Part shown: positions 61,305 to 64,000 of the stretch, piece after piece | Numbering within the stretch: position 1 is the first letter of the stretch | Layout: the number at the start of each line of letters is the position of its first letter | Source: Streptomyces sp. ISL-10 | GTDB taxonomy: Bacteria > Actinomycetota > Actinomycetes > Streptomycetales > Streptomycetaceae | DNA: 64,000 nt | Reading direction: 5' to 3' | NCBI RefSeq assembly: GCF_018614575.1 | Contig: NZ_JAGGOJ010000011.1 | Coordinates: 620,001 to 684,000, forward strand | Translations under genes and position numbers: made by a program | The notes under the pieces: model-generated | Told to the model about the DNA's origin: nothing | The model's input: only the letters and a program-made list of their open reading frames with translations | The model's database searches: none

Positions 61305-62399
61305 ATGATCGACGCCGCGTCCTCGGTGCGTCTGGTCGACCAGTACTGCCACGGGGTGCTCCGTACGGAACTGGGCCTCGGCACCTTCGAGACACACCTC
61401 GGCCCCGGCGCCGGGACACCGGCCTCCGGCACCACGTTCTTCGACACCCAGACCGGCTTCGCCGTACGGCGCTGGTGCCCGCCGCTGCTCGGCCTCGAAG
61501 CCCACTGCCCGCCCGCCCACTATCTGGCCCGCCGACGCGAGCTGGGAGTGACCGAGGCGGGCAGACGGCTGCTCAGGGGTACCGGCATCGACACCTACCT
61601 GGTCGACACCGGTCCTCCCGGGGACCTCGCGGGGCCGGCGGAGATCGCCGCGGCGGGCGCGGCGGACGCACGGGAGATTGTCCGCCTGGAGCTGCTCGCC
61701 GAACAGGTCGCCGACACCTCCGGCACGGTCGAGTCCTTCCTCGCGAACCTCGCCGAGGCGGTGCACGGAGCGGCAGGATCGGCCGTCGCCTTCACCACCG
61801 TCGCGGGCGCGGCGGGCGGCGCAGCCCGCGATCCGAAGCCGCCAGGACCGGGGGAGGTGCGCGGGGCCGCGGACCGCTGGATCGCCGGGCGCCGCGCGGG
61901 CGACCCGCTGACCGACCCGGTGCTGCTGCGCCATCTGCTGTGGATCGCGGTCGCGTCGGGCCGGCCGCTGCAACTGCACCTGGGCGCCGGCGACCCCGTG
62001 CTGCTCGCGGCGTTCGCCGCGGCGACGGCGGGCCTCGGCACGGACCTGGTGCTGCTGCACGGCTATCCGCACCACCGCGGCGCCGCCCGGCTGGCGAGCG
62101 AGTATCCGCACGTGTACGCCGACTTGGGGCCCGCGGTGACGCGGACGGGCGCGCGGGCCGCGGCGGTGCTCGCGGAGATCCTGGAGCTGGCCCCGTTCGG
62201 AAAGCTGCTGTTCTCGAGCGGGGCGCGCGGCCTGCCGGAGCTGCACGTGGTGGGCGCCCGCACCTTCCGCGACGCGGTGAGCCGGGTACTCGGCGGCTGG
62301 GTGGACGAGGGCGCGTGGGCGCGCTCGGACGCGGAACGGGTGGCGGGGATGATGGCGGCCGGAAACGCGCGCCGGGTCTACGGGCTCACCGCACCGTGA
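61305..62399 (+). CDS. Amidohydrolase-like TIM-barrel protein
   Basis: This 364-residue protein has the outline of the amidohydrolase-2 group: VRLVDQYCHGVLR near 8-20, LLRGTGIDTYLVDTG near 90-104, a central GRPLQLHLGAGDPVLLAAF near 221-239, LVLLHGYPHHRGAARLASEYPHVYADLG near 247-275 and FGKLLFSSGARGLPELH near 303-319. Several expected metal ligands are replaced: the N-terminal HxH is DQYCH, and the late aspartate is SSGA. It may have a changed or lost metal site. Substrate unknown. ATG with AGGGAG upstream. Confidence 0.75.
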   Translation: MIDAASSVRLVDQYCHGVLRTELGLGTFETHLGPGAGTPASGTTFFDTQTGFAVRRWCPPLLGLEAHCPPAHYLARRRELGVTEAGRRLLRGTGIDTYLVDTGPPGDLAGPAEIAAAGAADAREIVRLELLAEQVADTSGTVESFLANLAEAVHGAAGSAVAFTTVAGAAGGAARDPKPPGPGEVRGAADRWIAGRRAGDPLTDPVLLRHLLWIAVASGRPLQLHLGAGDPVLLAAFAAATAGLGTDLVLLHGYPHHRGAARLASEYPHVYADLGPAVTRTGARAAAVLAEILELAPFGKLLFSSGARGLPELHVVGARTFRDAVSRVLGGWVDEGAWARSDAERVAGMMAAGNARRVYGLTAP

Positions 62400-62404
62400 G
62401 TCTC

Positions 62405-62423
62405 CCGGGGCCCGCGGCCCCGG
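62405..62423. terminator. Bidirectional terminator between the amidohydrolase and ctaA
   Basis: CCGGGGCC (62405-62412) pairs with GGCCCCGG (62416-62423) over a 3-nt loop, 5 nt after the amidohydrolase stop and just past the ctaA stop. Confidence 0.6.
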
Positions 62424-62432
62424 AGCGGCAGC

Positions 62433-63392
62433 TCACACCGGAGAGAGCGCGTCGTCCGTCCGGGAGGGGGCCACTGCGTCCGACACCTGGCGCTCGCGCA
62501 GGCTGAGCGCGAGGCGCAGCACCGCGATCCACATCAGCGACGAGCCCAGCATGTGCAGGCCCACCAGGACCTCGGGGACGTGGGTGAAGTACTGGACGTA
62601 ACCGATCACGCCCTGCGCCAGGACCACCAGCAGCAGGTCGCGCGCCCGGGCCCGGGTGTCGTCCGGGGCGTCGACCACCCGCAGCACCAGCCACATCGCC
62701 ACGGCCAGCGCGCACACGACCCAGGCCGCGATCGCGTGGACGTGGGCCGCGGCCGTCCAGTCCCACGGCATACGCGGCACATCGCTGCTGTCACCCGCGT
62801 GCTTGCCGGAGCCCGTCACCGACGTCCCCAGCACGATCAGCACCGCCGACGCCGTGATGATCGCCCACGACAGCTTGCGCACCGGACGCGGCACGCGGGG
62901 CCGGGGTGCGGCGTCGCCCTCGCCGGTGCGCACCCAGGTCACGGTCGCGGCCGTGAGGAGCGCGTTGGCGAGCAGGAAGTGGCCGGCGACGGTCCACGGG
63001 TTCAGGCCCGCCCACACGGTGATGCCGCCGACGACGGCGTTGCCCATGACGATCCAGAACTGCAGCCACGCCAGCCGCGTCAGACCGCGCCGCCACGGCT
63101 TGGTGGAGCGCACCGCGATGATGGCCCAGCCGACCGCGGCGGACAGCACGTACGTCAGCATCCGGTTGCCGAACTCGATCGCGCCGTGGAGTCCCTGCTC
63201 GGACGTGGCGACCAGGCTGTCGTCCGTGCACTTGGGCCAGGTGTCGCAGCCGAGACCGGAGCCGGTCAGCCGGACGGCGCCGCCCGTGACGATGATGAAG
63301 ACGCTCATCACGACGGCCGAGAGCGCCGCACGTCGCAGGGTTTTGGGCGACGGTGTCCAGCGCTGGGCGATATAGGCGAGGGGGGTCTGCAC
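62433..63392 (-). CDS. ctaA: Haem A synthase (COX15/CtaA family)
   Basis: CtaA oxidises the C8 methyl of haem O to the formyl group of haem A for aa3-type oxidase. The 319-residue protein has eight helices and the histidine-bearing motifs GGAVRLTGSGLGCDTWPKC near 36-54 with its paired cysteines, IEFGNRMLTYVL near 70-81 and the second-half HVHAIAAWVVCALAVAMW near 218-235 and GLHMLGSSLMWIAVLRLAL near 279-297. The GTG at 63392 is preferred because a TACGAT -10 ends 7 nt before it. Confidence 0.96.
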   Translation of the reverse strand: MQTPLAYIAQRWTPSPKTLRRAALSAVVMSVFIIVTGGAVRLTGSGLGCDTWPKCTDDSLVATSEQGLHGAIEFGNRMLTYVLSAAVGWAIIAVRSTKPWRRGLTRLAWLQFWIVMGNAVVGGITVWAGLNPWTVAGHFLLANALLTAATVTWVRTGEGDAAPRPRVPRPVRKLSWAIITASAVLIVLGTSVTGSGKHAGDSSDVPRMPWDWTAAAHVHAIAAWVVCALAVAMWLVLRVVDAPDDTRARARDLLLVVLAQGVIGYVQYFTHVPEVLVGLHMLGSSLMWIAVLRLALSLRERQVSDAVAPSRTDDALSPV

Positions 63393-63399
63393 GGGCCCT

Positions 63400-63429
63400 A
63401 TCGTAGGCGGGGGCTTGTGCACGGTTTCA
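63400..63429 (-). promoter_or_regulatory. Leaderless promoter of ctaA
   Basis: On the minus strand TGAAAC (63429-63424), 18 nt, TACGAT (63405-63400), then 7 nt to the GTG at 63392. Confidence 0.55.
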
Positions 63430-64000
63430 CGAGGGGTCCGGCGTGGGCGTGCACGTCATCCGGAAACGCGCCCCGTCCAGGTGTCCCTCCTCCTCCCACC
63501 ACAGGGCGAACCGCCACCCCGCCTCGTCCCCCGGGCGGTCCGGCGAGTGCAGGAAGGCGTCCGTCAGATCGGCGGCGACCGCCGCAGCGGTCCTGTCCGT
63601 CACCGCGTCCGTGCCGCGCCAGGGATACGCCATCGGCATCCATGCCCCGTCGTCCGCGCGCACGTCGAACCGCCACACCGCCCGCCACGAGCGCGCTCGC
63701 AGGATCCGCCGCGCCTCGGACCCGTCCAGCCCAAGCCCCTCCGCGATCGCGTCCTTCGCCACGCCCTCGATCCGCCCCGCCAGGACCGCCAGCGGCACCA
63801 GCCGCTCGGGCAGCAGCGCGCGCTTGTGCAACTGGGTGAGCCCGCCCTCGAAGGGACAGCGCCGCAGCCGGCGCGCCAGCTGGTCCCCCAGATGCTCCAG
63901 CACGGCCGCGTGCGCGCGCTCCGCCGGGACGGGTGGCGCCCACGCCGTGTGGAACGCCCGCTCGGCCCGTACGGCCCACTCCGCCGCGTCGACCGGGCGG
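63427..64000 (-). CDS. Hypothetical protein (5' end outside the window)
   Basis: The frame is open from the right edge of the window to the stop at 63427, giving 190 visible residues: RPVDAAEWAVRAERAFHTAW, LEHLGDQLARRLRRCPFEGG, LLPERLVPLAVLAGRIEGVAK and a C-terminal WRFALWWEEEGHLDGARFRM. The N-terminus lies beyond the edge. I do not recognise the family. It appears soluble, with helices first and a mixed domain later. It is transcribed in the same direction as ctaA, but ctaA has its own promoter just downstream of its stop. Confidence 0.7.
   Translation of the reverse strand, partial: RPVDAAEWAVRAERAFHTAWAPPVPAERAHAAVLEHLGDQLARRLRRCPFEGGLTQLHKRALLPERLVPLAVLAGRIEGVAKDAIAEGLGLDGSEARRILRARSWRAVWRFDVRADDGAWMPMAYPWRGTDAVTDRTAAAVAADLTDAFLHSPDRPGDEAGWRFALWWEEEGHLDGARFRMTCTPTPDPS

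Overview
The window is a gene-dense, very GC-rich (about 70% or more) stretch of actinobacterial chromosome, almost certainly Streptomyces or a close relative. The evidence is the extreme third-position GC, frequent GTG starts, many leaderless starts (a TAnnnT -10 box 6-7 nt before the start codon), whiA beside uvrC-rapZ-yvcK, an OpcA-dependent zwf, and the order rpsA-coaE-uvrB-uvrA-uvrC-rapZ-yvcK-whiA-gap-pgk-tpi-secG-pgi-pgl-opcA-zwf-tal-tkt-ctaB-ctaA, which is the core-chromosome order known from streptomycetes. I see no phage, IS element, CRISPR array, tRNA or rRNA.

Layout. 1-5.7 kb: the 3' end of rpsA with a strong terminator, a PAC2 protein, coaE, a TPR protein, a small membrane protein, a broken DoxX-like gene and a band-7 protein. 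6-10.2 kb: a two-gene operon of a SNF2 helicase and a SWIM zinc-finger protein. 10.2-17.2 kb: an accessory stretch of small or poorly known genes with a frameshifted 2-hydroxyacid dehydrogenase, a uridine-kinase-like protein, a psuG-psuK pseudouridine-degradation pair and a remnant of a beta-propeller protein. 17.5-24 kb: an MFS exporter, an O6-alkylguanine transferase, a secreted glycerophosphodiesterase, an MHYT sensor and uvrB. 24-28 kb: two TerD-family genes and a terC gene with what I read as a yybP-ykoY manganese riboswitch. 28.4-35.5 kb: an MBL-fold hydrolase, a mycothiol-dependent-type enzyme, uvrA, a PfkB kinase pseudogene, a Rieske lipoprotein and an XRE-type regulator. 35.9-40.8 kb: the overlapping operon uvrC-rapZ-yvcK-whiA. 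41-44 kb: a secreted M14 carboxypeptidase. 44-63.4 kb: central carbon metabolism (gap-pgk-tpi, secG, an RbpA-family protein, pgi, two PH-domain membrane proteins, a DUF3052-type protein, then the leftward operon tkt-tal-zwf-opcA-pgl) and the haem A genes ctaB and ctaA.

How the parts fit. The glycolytic and pentose-phosphate genes face each other and converge on the 52.6-52.9 kb interval, which suggests coordinated carbon and NADPH supply. The four repair loci uvrB, uvrC, the alkyltransferase and the SNF2/SWIM pair each have, at a fixed position, the same bipartite element, TGTC(A/G)-type box, 8 nt, TAnnnT. This is the LexA-independent RecA-NDp (PafBC-type) DNA-damage promoter known from mycobacteria. 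In three of the four the -10 box lies exactly 7 nt before the ATG, so the transcripts should be leaderless. Through uvrC this promoter would also read into rapZ, yvcK and the sporulation regulator whiA. This regulatory pattern and the terC riboswitch are the most interesting signals in the window.
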